Notes: generated from the letters alone by a model not told the origin. Shown: positions 1 through 8,865, counted from the first letter of the stretch. The stretch is 64,000 nt of DNA from Paludibacteraceae bacterium (GCA_017450685.1 JAFSTB010000010.1:1-64000), one strand, 5' to 3'. Translations and numbers: made by a program.

Positions 1-1
1 G

Positions 2-889
2 TACAACGTTGAATCGGAAGATATAGTATTCGTCACACCGGGTACAAGAAGCGGATTCACATTCGTGGAATGGCAAGATGAGAACGGCAACACTATAACC
101 ACCATTGCACAAGGTTCGACAGGCAACAGAACAATTACTGCTATATGGCAATTAGATGGTGACATCGACTTATACGACAATCGTTATGCCGCTGAATACG
201 AAGAACTGATGGATACATACGCCGGTCAGAACGTTAATGTGACACTCAAGTGGACGATGCGTGCCGACCGTTGGACCACTCTTTGCCTGCCGTTCAATAT
301 CAACGACTTGGAGACTGAGTTCACCGAATATGACCTTGACGGCAATGTCTATACCATTCAGAACGTGACTACGAGCAATGAGACGGGAATGTTTCTCTAT
401 TTCGTACAGACTAACAGCATCCAAGCCGGTAAGCCTTATCTGTTCCGTCCGAGCAGCGATATGGTAGAGCCTGTCTTCAATGGTGTGAGGTTTGCCGATT
501 ATGATGACTTTGTGGATGCGTCGGTTACCGAGCAGACAGTGCCGAGCGGCGATGTTAAGTTCATCTCTACCACCGAGTACACCCGTATCACTGAACGCAA
601 CCAACTCTATATCACCAACAACCGTCTGTACTACGCTAACCAGACCTCAGGTACACGTATTCGTGCATTCCGAGCCTACTTTGAGGTACTGAACAGTGAG
701 TTCCGCTATGTTCAACCTCGCATACGCATAGCCGGTGCAACGGAAGAGTTGGAAGTGTTGGAAGGTGCTGAAGAAGCATTGGAAGAGACTAATATCGACT
801 ATCGTAAGTTCGTGAAAGACGGTGTTCTGTACATCGAGTACAACGGCATCTTATATGATGGTACGGGCAGACGTCTCGACCGCAAATAA
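2..889 (+). CDS. Secreted repeat protein, 3' part only
   Basis: The frame is open from base 2 without a start, so the gene begins upstream of the window; the GTG at 65 is just an internal valine. The first visible residues (GFTFVEWQDENGN, then a TAIW ending) resemble the Listeria-Bacteroides (InlB B-type, Flg_new) repeat of bacterial surface proteins. The middle has no recognised domain. The last about 26 residues (VKDGVLYIEYNGILYDGTG) match the short C-terminal tail common on secreted Bacteroidales proteins; two other proteins in this window carry related tails. It is probably an exported surface protein of unknown function. The stop is followed directly by a strong hairpin terminator. Confidence 0.7.
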   Translation, partial: YNVESEDIVFVTPGTRSGFTFVEWQDENGNTITTIAQGSTGNRTITAIWQLDGDIDLYDNRYAAEYEELMDTYAGQNVNVTLKWTMRADRWTTLCLPFNINDLETEFTEYDLDGNVYTIQNVTTSNETGMFLYFVQTNSIQAGKPYLFRPSSDMVEPVFNGVRFADYDDFVDASVTEQTVPSGDVKFISTTEYTRITERNQLYITNNRLYYANQTSGTRIRAFRAYFEVLNSEFRYVQPRIRIAGATEELEVLEGAEEALEETNIDYRKFVKDGVLYIEYNGILYDGTGRRLDRK

Positions 890-895
890 ACGTTG

Positions 896-932
896 CTTGT
901 CCCAATTGGTCGGCTTGACCGATTGGGACAAG
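896..932 (+). terminator. Hairpin terminator of the secreted protein gene
   Basis: Two 16-base arms (896-911 and 917-932) pair with one G-T mismatch around a 5-base loop, 7 bases after the stop codon. It lacks a clear T-run, as is usual for Bacteroidetes. Confidence 0.75.
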
Positions 933-941
933 AGAAAAGAA

Positions 942-973
942 CAGCACACATAGTCAAGTAACTATGGGTGCTG
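942..973 (-). terminator. Terminator of the aroB-HAD-recQ operon, overlapping the recQ stop
   Basis: Twelve-base arms (942-953 and 962-973, one mismatch) flank an 8-base loop. Read on the minus strand, the hairpin is followed by TTCTTTTCT. The left part of the hairpin encodes the last residues of the RecQ protein and its TGA stop lies in the loop. Confidence 0.7.
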
Positions 974-2750
974 TTTGTCTGCAAATATCGCACATTCCGC
1001 AAGGCGGACTATCGGTCTCGCCGAAATAGGCAAGCAGTCGTTGTTGTCGGCATTGCGTGTTTTGCGTGGCATAGTCGGTCATTGCTTGCAGCCGTTGTTG
1101 GAAGAGGATGTTCCGTTGTTCATAGACGGCAGGCGGCAGCCATACTGTTTCTTGCCTTTCCTGACGGAAATAAACGAGTGAAGCGGTGCTTCGAGGTATA
1201 TAGGTTATTATATGTCTTTGTGCGAGACTAACAAGCAGTTGGTGCAGTAGGTCGGTCATTGTCTCGTGCAAGTATTGCAGTTCAGTGAACACACCCGGAT
1301 ATTGTCGCATGAGATGTTGCAACAGTGAGTGTTGTTCACGGGATAGGATATAAGTGTTCAGTTCGCGTGCCGAGACCCGCAGTTGTATTCGCGGCTGCGT
1401 CTCGTGCTCTTCCTCAAAATAGATATATCCTGCTTGGTCGAGCAGACGTAGTGCCGAATAGGTGGGAATAATAGGCAGGTGCATCACTTGGCACAGTTCT
1501 TCCACGTGTATATTGAAGGTGTATCCTTGTCCGCTACCTGCACCTATGGTCAGATATTCGCTCAGCCGCTGATACACTTTCTGTATAAACTCCTTAGGCG
1601 GATAGTTATCAAGAACGCGCTTTTGCAGTTTTTGTTTGTCATCTTTGGCGTAAAGCAGCACGGCGTATGCTGTCTGTCCGTCTCTGCCTGCTCGTCCTGC
1701 TTCTTGGAAATAGGCTTCGGGTGAGTCAGGTGTATCAAAATGCACCACTATGCGTACATCGGCTTTGTCGATACCCATTCCGAAGGCGTTGGTGCATACC
1801 ATCACACGTTTGCCTTTGGCTTGGTTAGGCACATACTGTTTCCACTCTTGTTGTCGTTCTTCGCGCTCCGCAGCCGTCAGTCCGGCATGATAGAAGGTGG
1901 CGTTGATATTGTTTTCCACAAGCAGTTCCGCCAACTGCTCCGCTCTTTTGCGGTTGCGCACATAGACGATAGCCGAACCGCTGACACGCTGAAGGATATA
2001 CACTAATCGGTCGGCTTTTTCCGTTTCGTCGCGAGCATAACGCACCAGGAACGACAGTTCGTGTCTTAGGAACGACTGCCTAAAGGTTTGCCACTTATGT
2101 GGTGATTCATCACTTTCCAACGGGTGTCGCAGTTTATCTTTTATATCTTCAGCCACCTCTCGGGTGGCGGTGGCAGTGAGTGCAAGTACCGGTGGTTGTT
2201 TGCCGTTGAAGGGTGATGGTGCCAGCACTTCTCTCACTTGTGCTATACGCAGATAAGCAGGTCGGAAGTCGTAACCCCATTGCGATATACAGTGAGCCTC
2301 GTCCACGGCAATAAGGTTGACAGGCAAGTACGATAGTCGGTTGCGAAAAGCGGCACTCTCCAATCGTTCGGGTGAGACATAGAGAAAACGGTATGGACCA
2401 TATTGGCAGTTGTCGAGGGCAGTGTCCTGCTTTTCTTTGCTCATACCCGTGTAGATGGCAGCAGCGTGAATACCACGCCGTTGCAGGTTCTCCACCTGAT
2501 CTTTCATAAGAGCAATCAGTGGTGTTACCACTAAGCACAGTCCCCACCCTCCTTTGCTCTTTTCTTCTTCTGTTCCTGCAACGGAAGCCATTGCTAAAGT
2601 AGGTATTTGGAAGCAGAGCGACTTGCCGCCACCGGTAGGCAGCAGTGCCAATGTGTCGTTGCCATCCATCACCGACTGTATAATCTGTTGTTGCAACGGA
2701 CGGAAAGAGTCGTAACCGAAATAAGTATGTAAGACCTCAAGAATGGACAC
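954..2750 (-). CDS. recQ: RecQ-family ATP-dependent DNA helicase, HRDC-less form
   Basis: This 598-residue superfamily 2 helicase unwinds DNA 3' to 5' in repair and recombination. Motif I (TGGGKS, about residues 39-44), the DEAH box (about 150) and motif VI (GRAGRDG, about 355) are intact. The Zn-binding cysteines (C567, C584, C587, C590) lie at the extreme C-terminus, and there is no HRDC domain, unlike the second RecQ at 33054. The start is GTG at 2750; the frame remains open upstream, but the family's usual N-terminus begins here. It is the last gene of an aroB-HAD-recQ operon, 43 bases after the HAD gene. Confidence 0.93.
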   Translation of the reverse strand: MSILEVLHTYFGYDSFRPLQQQIIQSVMDGNDTLALLPTGGGKSLCFQIPTLAMASVAGTEEEKSKGGWGLCLVVTPLIALMKDQVENLQRRGIHAAAIYTGMSKEKQDTALDNCQYGPYRFLYVSPERLESAAFRNRLSYLPVNLIAVDEAHCISQWGYDFRPAYLRIAQVREVLAPSPFNGKQPPVLALTATATREVAEDIKDKLRHPLESDESPHKWQTFRQSFLRHELSFLVRYARDETEKADRLVYILQRVSGSAIVYVRNRKRAEQLAELLVENNINATFYHAGLTAAEREERQQEWKQYVPNQAKGKRVMVCTNAFGMGIDKADVRIVVHFDTPDSPEAYFQEAGRAGRDGQTAYAVLLYAKDDKQKLQKRVLDNYPPKEFIQKVYQRLSEYLTIGAGSGQGYTFNIHVEELCQVMHLPIIPTYSALRLLDQAGYIYFEEEHETQPRIQLRVSARELNTYILSREQHSLLQHLMRQYPGVFTELQYLHETMTDLLHQLLVSLAQRHIITYIPRSTASLVYFRQERQETVWLPPAVYEQRNILFQQRLQAMTDYATQNTQCRQQRLLAYFGETDSPPCGMCDICRQTAPIVT

Positions 2751-2793
2751 AGGTAATAATTCTTTCGATGGCTTACTAAAATATGCTTTCTTA

Positions 2794-3411
2794 TTACAAT
2801 AATGTACGCCTCATTTCATCCACCCACTCGTCGTTTTGTACGTGCCAGGTTTGCAAGCCTGCCTGTTTGCCGGCATTGATATTAGGCAGCAGGTCATCTA
2901 TATAGAGTGTCTCTTGCGGAAGGATGTCGGTATGTTGCAGCACATAGTCGTAGCATCTCGGATCGGGTTTAGCCAGATGTATCTCGTTGGAGAAGAACAG
3001 TCCGTCCATTTGGCGCAAGACGGGACAGTGCTGCATAGTCCAATCCACGTGCAACTCATTGATGTTGGATAGTATATATATATTGTATCCTTTTTGTTTC
3101 AGTTCGTGTAGCAGTTGTATTTTTCTCTCTTGCATCCCCAGCAGCATAGCGAACCACGCCTCTATCACTTGCTCTTTGGTCACGCCTTGTCGGCAAGAGC
3201 GCAAGATTGTTTGCAGGAAGTCGTCGGTGGATATATCGCCTGTCTGATAGAGGTTGATAAGGTGTGAGTCGTGTCCGCCGAGCAGTCCGTCGGAAGTGAT
3301 ATAGTTATTGCGTTTATTTCTGTCGGTGAGGGCACCGATAGCATTTAATGAGCGTTGTACATCGAGGTCGATGAGTACACCGCCAAGATCAAATAGGAGT
3401 GAGTGTATCAT
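2794..3411 (-). CDS. HAD-superfamily phosphatase (subfamily IA)
   Basis: A 205-residue HAD hydrolase. Motif I is DLGGVLIDLD (residues 8-17) with the nucleophilic aspartate first. Motif II is the serine in LSNIN, the motif III lysine is in KPDPRCYDYV, and the acidic motif IV is YIDDLLPNI. The helical cap sits between motifs I and II, as in YihX/epoxide-hydrolase-like phosphatases. The family dephosphorylates small metabolites such as sugar phosphates or FMN; the substrate cannot be read from the sequence. It lies 12 bases after aroB, so it is co-transcribed, but a role in the shikimate pathway would be only a guess. Confidence 0.88.
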   Translation of the reverse strand: MIHSLLFDLGGVLIDLDVQRSLNAIGALTDRNKRNNYITSDGLLGGHDSHLINLYQTGDISTDDFLQTILRSCRQGVTKEQVIEAWFAMLLGMQERKIQLLHELKQKGYNIYILSNINELHVDWTMQHCPVLRQMDGLFFSNEIHLAKPDPRCYDYVLQHTDILPQETLYIDDLLPNINAGKQAGLQTWHVQNDEWVDEMRRTLL

Positions 3412-3423
3412 AGTAAATCAGTG

Positions 3424-4491
3424 TCAAATGGTGAATAAATAGTCGAGTGCTTCTTTTATTTCTTTCTCCGTCACTGTCTGTTTGACTATCGGTTGCCCTA
3501 TGTCTTGCAGCAGAGTGAATTGTATGTTATGTGCCGTTTGGTTTTTCTTATCGGCATACATCAGTCGGATGAGTGTATCATAGTCGCTGCATTGGCAGTC
3601 GGGCTTACCGTAATATTCCTTCATTACCCTTGCTGCATGGCTCAGCACTTGTTGCGGCAAATGCTGGTTGATACAACTAAGATATAATTCCGCCACAATA
3701 CCTTGCATCACGGCATATCCGTGCGGCAGTGGTTGGTGCTTTTGGTAAGAGAGTGCTTCTATGGCATGCCCTATGGTATGTCCGAAGTTGAGGATCTGCC
3801 GTCGGTCGGTATCGTCAATGTCGGTACTGACAACCTGCTCTTTTATCTGCCGCGAGTGTTCGATGAGTTCGGAAAGCGAACCATCCACTTTCTTCAGTCC
3901 GTCGTTTTCAAGGAAAAGGAGCAGTTTCACCCACTCTTGTTTGTCAGCCACGAGTGCATGTTTGAGCATCTCGGCGAAACCTGATAGTCGGTCTTTGAGC
4001 GTTTGCGAAACGACAAAAGCGTGATTAGTAAAGCAGTAGTGAGGTTGTCGTATGACACCTATTTCGTTTTTCACTCCGTTGCCGTTTATACTTGTCTTAC
4101 CTCCGATGGAGGCATCCACCATAGCGAGCAGCGTTGTGGGTACGTATGCCACTCTCATTCCTCTTTTGAAGGTGGCAGCGGCAAAACCGCCTATGTCGGT
4201 TATCATACCTCCGCCTAAACAGATGAGCCAAGAGTGACGGGTGGCATTATGTTCGTGAAGAAAAGTGTAGATACGGTCAAGTGTGGCAAGCGACTTATTG
4301 TCTTCCGTTGCTTTGATAGCGAGCAGTGGTCGCTGCCAAGCGGATAAGGAAGGCAAGAAATATTCGTCGGCAAGCAACAACAGGTGCTTATCGCTATTCA
4401 TTCCCAATGCTTGAGTAAGAACATGCTCAAGCCAACCGACAAGATCAAAGTTAAGGGTTGTCTTCATTGCTTTTTGGGGGTTATATTCCAT
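3424..4491 (-). CDS. aroB: 3-dehydroquinate synthase
   Basis: AroB converts DAHP to 3-dehydroquinate, the second step of the shikimate pathway, in the cytoplasm with NAD and a divalent metal. The 355-residue protein has the glycine-rich NAD-binding stretch GGGMITDIGGF, the conserved VPTTLLAMVDASIGGKT segment, and the metal-binding histidines in FGHTIGHAIE. Length is normal. ATG at 4491 gives an N-terminal MEYNPQKA; a second ATG eight codons in (4467) is an equally good start. It is the first gene of the operon with HAD and recQ and diverges from the EF-G2 gene. Confidence 0.95.
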   Translation of the reverse strand: MEYNPQKAMKTTLNFDLVGWLEHVLTQALGMNSDKHLLLLADEYFLPSLSAWQRPLLAIKATEDNKSLATLDRIYTFLHEHNATRHSWLICLGGGMITDIGGFAAATFKRGMRVAYVPTTLLAMVDASIGGKTSINGNGVKNEIGVIRQPHYCFTNHAFVVSQTLKDRLSGFAEMLKHALVADKQEWVKLLLFLENDGLKKVDGSLSELIEHSRQIKEQVVSTDIDDTDRRQILNFGHTIGHAIEALSYQKHQPLPHGYAVMQGIVAELYLSCINQHLPQQVLSHAARVMKEYYGKPDCQCSDYDTLIRLMYADKKNQTAHNIQFTLLQDIGQPIVKQTVTEKEIKEALDYLFTI

Positions 4492-4614
4492 TGGTCAGGA
4501 TAGAACCTCAGCGCGAAGGTACGGCAAATGTTTGATAACATTATTTATCAAGGTTCATAAAGCAGGCAAAAGCAGGTAGTTGGAGTGGTAAAATTGTTTT
4601 TTTTGAGCATAATG

Positions 4615-4645
4615 TTGCGCAATTGGAAACATAGTAGTATCTTTG
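4615..4645 (+). promoter_or_regulatory. Bacteroidetes-type promoter of the EF-G2 gene
   Basis: TTG (4615-4617), 20 bases, then TATCTTTG (4638-4645), a full match to TAnnTTTG. The -33 element lies in a perfect 8-base palindrome, TTGCGCAA. The predicted leader is about 75 bases. Confidence 0.7.
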
Positions 4646-4726
4646 CGCGTTTTTATGGCTCATTATAAAAACACAGGTGTGTATCACTATAAATAACAAG
4701 ATAACAAACATTCAAACCAACCAATT

Positions 4727-6889
4727 ATGGCAAAAGTTTATCAAGCAAACGAAATTAAGAATATCGCCTTGATGGGCGGTAGCGGTTCGGGTAAGACCAC
4801 CCTAATGGAATCGATGCTCTTTGAGAGTGGCGTTATCAAGCGTCGCGGTACGGTGGAGGCACAATCGACGGTATGTGACTATTTCCCCGTGGAGAAGGAG
4901 TATGGTTACTCTGTGTTCAGCACTGTATGTAACATCGAGTTTGGTGGTAAGAAACTGAATATCATCGACTGTGCCGGTTCAGATGACTTCTGCGGCGGCA
5001 CCGTGACCGCACTTCACGTGGTGGATACAGCAGTTATTACCCTCACCTGCAACGGTGGTGTGGAAGTGGGCACTCAAAACAACTTCCGTTTGGCAGAGAA
5101 AGCCAAGAAACCTATTGTTTTTGTGGTTAATAAGTGCGACCATGAGAACGCTAATTTCGATCGTACGGTGGAAGGGCTCAAAGATAACTTCGGCAATAAG
5201 GTTGTTTTGGTTCAATATCCCGTTAATGCCGGCGGCGGTTTCAACAGCGTGATTGACGTACTCAAAGGTAAGATGTTGGTATGGAAAGCCGAAGGTGGTG
5301 CTCCTGAAATCAAAGATATTCCAGAAGAGGAAGCAGCGCATGTGGAAGAGTTGATGGCTCAACTTCATGAGATGGCAGCCGAAGCCGACGAGGAGTTGAT
5401 GGACAAATATTTCAACGAGGGTACACTGAGTGAGGAGGACACCGTTCGCGGTCTGAAAGCCGTGTTTGCGGAAGGCAGTTTCTATCCTGTTATGTGCGCT
5501 TGCGGCGTTAAGGATATGGGTGCACGTCGTCTGATGGAGTTCTTAGGTGATATGGCACCTTCCGTAGCTGAGGCTCCCAAGCCCGTCACCACCGATGGCA
5601 AAGAGGTGGCTCCCGATGCCAAGGCTTCCACTTCACTCTTCATCTTCAAGACCTCTGTGGAGCCGCATATAGGTGAGGTTAACTACTTCAAGGTGCTTCA
5701 AGGTACCGTTCACGGTGCTGACGACCTTGTTAATATGGATCGCGGCTCAAAGGAGCGTATCTCACAGTTGTATGCTGTTGACGGCTCAATCCGCGTACCC
5801 GTTGACGAAGTGGCAGCAGGCGATATAGCAGCCACCGTTAAACTCAAAGACACACGCACCGGCAACACACTGAACGCTAAGGATTGCGACAACACCTATC
5901 CCGCTATCGCTTATCCCGAACCTAAGTATCGTCGTGCCATCCGTCCGCAGAACGAGGCTGACTCCGAGAAACTGTCGGCACTGCTCACTCGTATGCACGA
6001 AGAGGATCCCACTTGGCTCATCGAGCAATCGAAAGAGTTGCGCCAAACAATAGTCAGCGGTCAAGGTGAGTTCCACCTGCGTACACTCAAATGGCGTTTG
6101 GAGAACAACGATAAGATGATGGTTGAATACGACGAGCCGAAGATTCCTTATCGTGAGACCATCACCAAAGCCGCACGTGCCGACTATCGCCATAAGAAAC
6201 AGTCAGGCGGTTCGGGTCAGTTCGGTGAAGTACACCTTATAGTGGAGCCATACGTGGAAGGCGAACCCGTGAAAGAAGTGTATAAGTTTGGTAATCAGGA
6301 GTATCGTATCTCCGTCAAAGACACTCAAGAGATTCCATTGGAATGGGGTGGCAAGTTAGTGCTGATCAACTCTATCGTTGGTGGTGCTATCGATGCACGC
6401 TTTATCCCCGCCATATTGAAAGGTCTGATGGATCGTATAGAGCAAGGTCCTCTGACGGGTTCGTATGCTCGTGACGTTCGCGTTATCATCTACGATGGTA
6501 AGATGCACCCGGTTGACTCCAACGAGATCTCCTTCCGTTTGGCAGGTCGTAACGCATTTGCTGAAGCCTTCCGCAACGCCAACCCGAAAGTGTTGGAGCC
6601 TATCTATGAGGTAGAGGTCTTCGTGCCAAGCGATATGATGGGTGATGTGATGTCAGACATCAACGGTCGCCGCGGTATGGTGCTGGGTATGGAAGCCGAG
6701 AAGAACTTCACCCGCCTCAAAGCCCTTGTTCCACTGGCAGAGATGTCGTCTTACTCCACCACCTTGTCAAGCCTCACCGGCGGTCGCGCCACCTTCACTA
6801 TGCGCTTCCGCTCTTACGAACTCGTTCCGGGAGACGTACAAGACAAACTGGTGAAGGCTTACGCCGAGAGTCAGAAAGAGGACGAATAA
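4727..6889 (+). CDS. Elongation factor G paralogue (EF-G2), GTPase-defective type
   Basis: A 720-residue EF-G-like protein with the usual five-domain length. The P-loop is GGSGSGKT (17-24) and the base-specificity motif is NKCD (135-138). Two catalytic regions depart from EF-G. Switch I, normally RGITI, reads YGYSV (59-63). In the G3 motif, normally DxPGH, it reads DCAGS (81-85), so the GTP-hydrolysing histidine is a serine. This fits the Bacteroides EF-G2 group, known to support translocation without GTP hydrolysis during starvation and gut colonisation. It has its own promoter and a strong terminator, so it is probably a single-gene unit controlled by nutrient state. The regulation is inferred from the family, not seen here. 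Confidence 0.9.
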   Translation: MAKVYQANEIKNIALMGGSGSGKTTLMESMLFESGVIKRRGTVEAQSTVCDYFPVEKEYGYSVFSTVCNIEFGGKKLNIIDCAGSDDFCGGTVTALHVVDTAVITLTCNGGVEVGTQNNFRLAEKAKKPIVFVVNKCDHENANFDRTVEGLKDNFGNKVVLVQYPVNAGGGFNSVIDVLKGKMLVWKAEGGAPEIKDIPEEEAAHVEELMAQLHEMAAEADEELMDKYFNEGTLSEEDTVRGLKAVFAEGSFYPVMCACGVKDMGARRLMEFLGDMAPSVAEAPKPVTTDGKEVAPDAKASTSLFIFKTSVEPHIGEVNYFKVLQGTVHGADDLVNMDRGSKERISQLYAVDGSIRVPVDEVAAGDIAATVKLKDTRTGNTLNAKDCDNTYPAIAYPEPKYRRAIRPQNEADSEKLSALLTRMHEEDPTWLIEQSKELRQTIVSGQGEFHLRTLKWRLENNDKMMVEYDEPKIPYRETITKAARADYRHKKQSGGSGQFGEVHLIVEPYVEGEPVKEVYKFGNQEYRISVKDTQEIPLEWGGKLVLINSIVGGAIDARFIPAILKGLMDRIEQGPLTGSYARDVRVIIYDGKMHPVDSNEISFRLAGRNAFAEAFRNANPKVLEPIYEVEVFVPSDMMGDVMSDINGRRGMVLGMEAEKNFTRLKALVPLAEMSSYSTTLSSLTGGRATFTMRFRSYELVPGDVQDKLVKAYAESQKEDE

Positions 6890-6923
6890 TAACTGTATTG
6901 CAGTCACTAATGACAAACATAAT

Positions 6924-6957
6924 GCACAGAAGTTCTCCTCGCGGGGAACTTCTGTGC
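6924..6957 (+). terminator. Hairpin terminator after EF-G2
   Basis: Perfect 12-base arms (6924-6935 and 6946-6957) around a 10-base loop, 34 bases after the stop codon. An upstream extension of the next reading frame to 6898 runs through this hairpin and is not coding. Confidence 0.75.
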
Positions 6958-6987
6958 CGTTTCCACTCATTAACCAACACTTACCCT

Positions 6988-7503
6988 ATGTTCAAACAAC
7001 TAACACTGTTTTGCTGCTTAATAGCCATTCTTCTTTGCGCCGATGTATATGCCGCTACACCTAACAACACCGGTAAGCAACAGCGTGAGGCAATGCGTAT
7101 AATGCGTCATGCCAACAAGTTGCAGTCGAAAGGTCAATATCTGTTGGCACTTGATTCGGCAGCATACGCCCTTTCCGTCTTTCCCACCTCACTTGCGGCA
7201 TCCACTTTTCTTCACGAGCATTGGGACGAGACGATGGCAATGGCTATCCGTCGATTGGAGAAACTGAACGTAGAAGAAGATATCTTACAGAGTCGCGAAC
7301 GCGAACGTATCTATCGTCGTTTGGTGGAGATCAACGATTGGGTGAGCGAGGTACCTTTGCCTCTTTACGGACCGAATCAGAAATGGGCTTGGCAGCCTGA
7401 TATACAATACTGGAACGGTCACTGGGAGAAAGAGAAAGAGCGTTTGCTGCGTTTAGAGGCTGAATCGCGTGCCAGAGAAGAGGAAGAGCAAAACAGAGAA
7501 TGA
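6988..7503 (+). CDS. Small exported protein, helical repeat-like
   Basis: This 171-residue protein starts at ATG 6988, where a classical signal peptide begins (MFKQLTLFCCLIAILL, then likely cleavage after DVYA). The mature part is alpha-helical; its first half (KLQSKGQYLLALDSAAYAL) looks like one TPR-type hairpin, and the C-terminus is a charged E/R-rich helix. I recognise no family; the location is presumably periplasmic. The stop codon lies 4 bases before the methyltransferase start, so the two are translated from one message. Confidence 0.7.
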   Translation: MFKQLTLFCCLIAILLCADVYAATPNNTGKQQREAMRIMRHANKLQSKGQYLLALDSAAYALSVFPTSLAASTFLHEHWDETMAMAIRRLEKLNVEEDILQSRERERIYRRLVEINDWVSEVPLPLYGPNQKWAWQPDIQYWNGHWEKEKERLLRLEAESRAREEEEQNRE

Positions 7504-7507
7504 CACT

Positions 7508-8125
7508 ATGAAAAAACGTACTATGCCGGAACTGCACCGGCTGACGGCAGAGGAGTTTCAAGCCGCTGACAAACAGCCGCTGGTGGCGATACTGGATAAT
7601 GTGCGCAGTCTGCATAATATAGGTGCCGTCTTTCGCACCGCCGACGCTTTTTGCTTGGAGCAGATTGCCTTATGCGGCATATCAGGTTGCCCGCCCAACC
7701 AAGAGATGCATAAGACGGCTTTAGGTGCCGAACAAACAGTCAGTTGGCAATACTTCGAGCAGACATTAGACGCAGTGAGGTTTTGGCAAGAGAAAGGGTA
7801 TAAGGTCTATGCCGTCGAACAAGTGCATGATAGTCAGACGCTGGAGGAGGTGGTAAGCGAACTAAACAAACGCTCTGACTTATTCGGCGATGCCATTGTA
7901 CCTTCAACTGGTGATGCCATAGTACAGCCAACAGATGCTGCCGTAGTGCCACCCAAAGGTTATGCCGTTGTGTTTGGGCACGAGGTATTTGGGGTGCAGC
8001 AGCAGGTGGTGGATGCCGTTGACGGTTGCATCGAGATACCACAATACGGCACTAAACACTCTCTTAACGTGAGCGTTACAGCAGGCATCGTACTCTACTC
8101 TCTCTCCAATGCACTGCGCCGATAG
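7508..8125 (+). CDS. SpoU/TrmH-family RNA 2'-O-methyltransferase with repeat insertion
   Basis: A 205-residue SPOUT-fold enzyme that transfers methyl from S-adenosylmethionine to a ribose 2'-hydroxyl in tRNA or rRNA. It carries motif 1 (LDNVRSLHNIGAVFRTADAF), motif 2 (VVFGHEVFGV, about 154-163) and motif 3 (IPQYGTKHSLNVSVTAGI). ATG 7508 is chosen because it directly follows the previous stop and gives the expected N-terminus. Between the linker and motif 2 it carries extra 8-residue units (GDAIVPST, GDAIVQPT, DAAVVPPK) that look like copies of the GYAVVFGH strand. The target RNA is unknown. Confidence 0.85.
   Translation: MKKRTMPELHRLTAEEFQAADKQPLVAILDNVRSLHNIGAVFRTADAFCLEQIALCGISGCPPNQEMHKTALGAEQTVSWQYFEQTLDAVRFWQEKGYKVYAVEQVHDSQTLEEVVSELNKRSDLFGDAIVPSTGDAIVQPTDAAVVPPKGYAVVFGHEVFGVQQQVVDAVDGCIEIPQYGTKHSLNVSVTAGIVLYSLSNALRR
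7886..7981 (+). repeat. Four tandem 24-base units inside the methyltransferase gene
   Basis: Units begin at 7886, 7910, 7934 and 7958. Each encodes eight residues of the form (G)xAxVxxx (residues 127-158). The last unit is the family's normal beta strand before motif 2; the first three look like diverged duplications of it. Confidence 0.65.
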
Positions 8126-8145
8126 GTAAAAAAAGTCTGATTAGG

Positions 8146-8865
8146 TTAGCGGACAGGAATGTCGATAAGCGGTTGCTCCTGAGTGATGAGCACTCGCGGC
8201 ACTTGCAAAAGGGAATAGCGTTTCCCTTTTCTTATTGCCCCACCCCAAGCGGCAAAGGCAAGACTTATCGTTGGCGGCATCACCTTCAGAGTGGAGGCGT
8301 TATAACTACCATAAGGATAAGCCATTACACTGACAGAACGGTCGATAAGCGGCTCCAACCATTGATTGCAGTCGGCTATCTGTTTTGCCTGTTCATCTGT
8401 CGGAAGTTGCGCTAAATGGGGATGAGAGACGGTGTGTGAACCGAAGGTGCAAAGAGGGTCGGAACATAAGTTTGAGATAGCATCAGAAGATAACATCCGA
8501 TAATCTTTATGACCGTGAAGGATGAAATCACGAGTGAGAAAAATGCAGAAAGGGATGTTATATTTTTTGAAGATAGGATAAGCCTCTTCATAGTTGTCGG
8601 CATAGCCGTCGTCTAAGGTAACTGCCACAAACTTAAAGGGATAGCGCTGTTTTTCCACCATCCGTTTGATTAGTTCAACCGAAACGAAGTGGTAATCGTT
8701 ATTCAGATAAGCGAGGATGAGTTGTTCTAATCGTTCGGGTGTAATCTCATATTCGCGGTCGCGGATATTTACTGATACTGTGTGTGTTACTCTATGCAGT
8801 TGCCACACCTCACCCATACAGGGATGAAACAAATCGTACAGATATTTTTTTATTTCTGTTATCAT
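8146..8865 (-). CDS. Polysaccharide deacetylase family protein (NodB-like)
   Basis: A 239-residue carbohydrate esterase-4-type protein. Motif 1 is TLDDGYADN (catalytic and metal-binding aspartates, about residues 82-90), motif 2 is SHTVSHPHL with the metal-binding histidines, and AYPYGSY follows. No signal peptide is seen, so it may act on a cytoplasmic or lipid-linked glycan. It overlaps the upstream glycosyltransferase gene by 4 bases and ends the cdsA operon, which fits N-deacetylation of an envelope sugar. The exact substrate is unknown. Confidence 0.85.
   Translation of the reverse strand: MITEIKKYLYDLFHPCMGEVWQLHRVTHTVSVNIRDREYEITPERLEQLILAYLNNDYHFVSVELIKRMVEKQRYPFKFVAVTLDDGYADNYEEAYPIFKKYNIPFCIFLTRDFILHGHKDYRMLSSDAISNLCSDPLCTFGSHTVSHPHLAQLPTDEQAKQIADCNQWLEPLIDRSVSVMAYPYGSYNASTLKVMPPTISLAFAAWGGAIRKGKRYSLLQVPRVLITQEQPLIDIPVR

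Noticed and set aside
170..604. 144-codon minus-strand frame opposite the first gene
   Set aside because: Shadow of the secreted repeat protein, which has a proper C-terminal tail and terminator on the plus strand.
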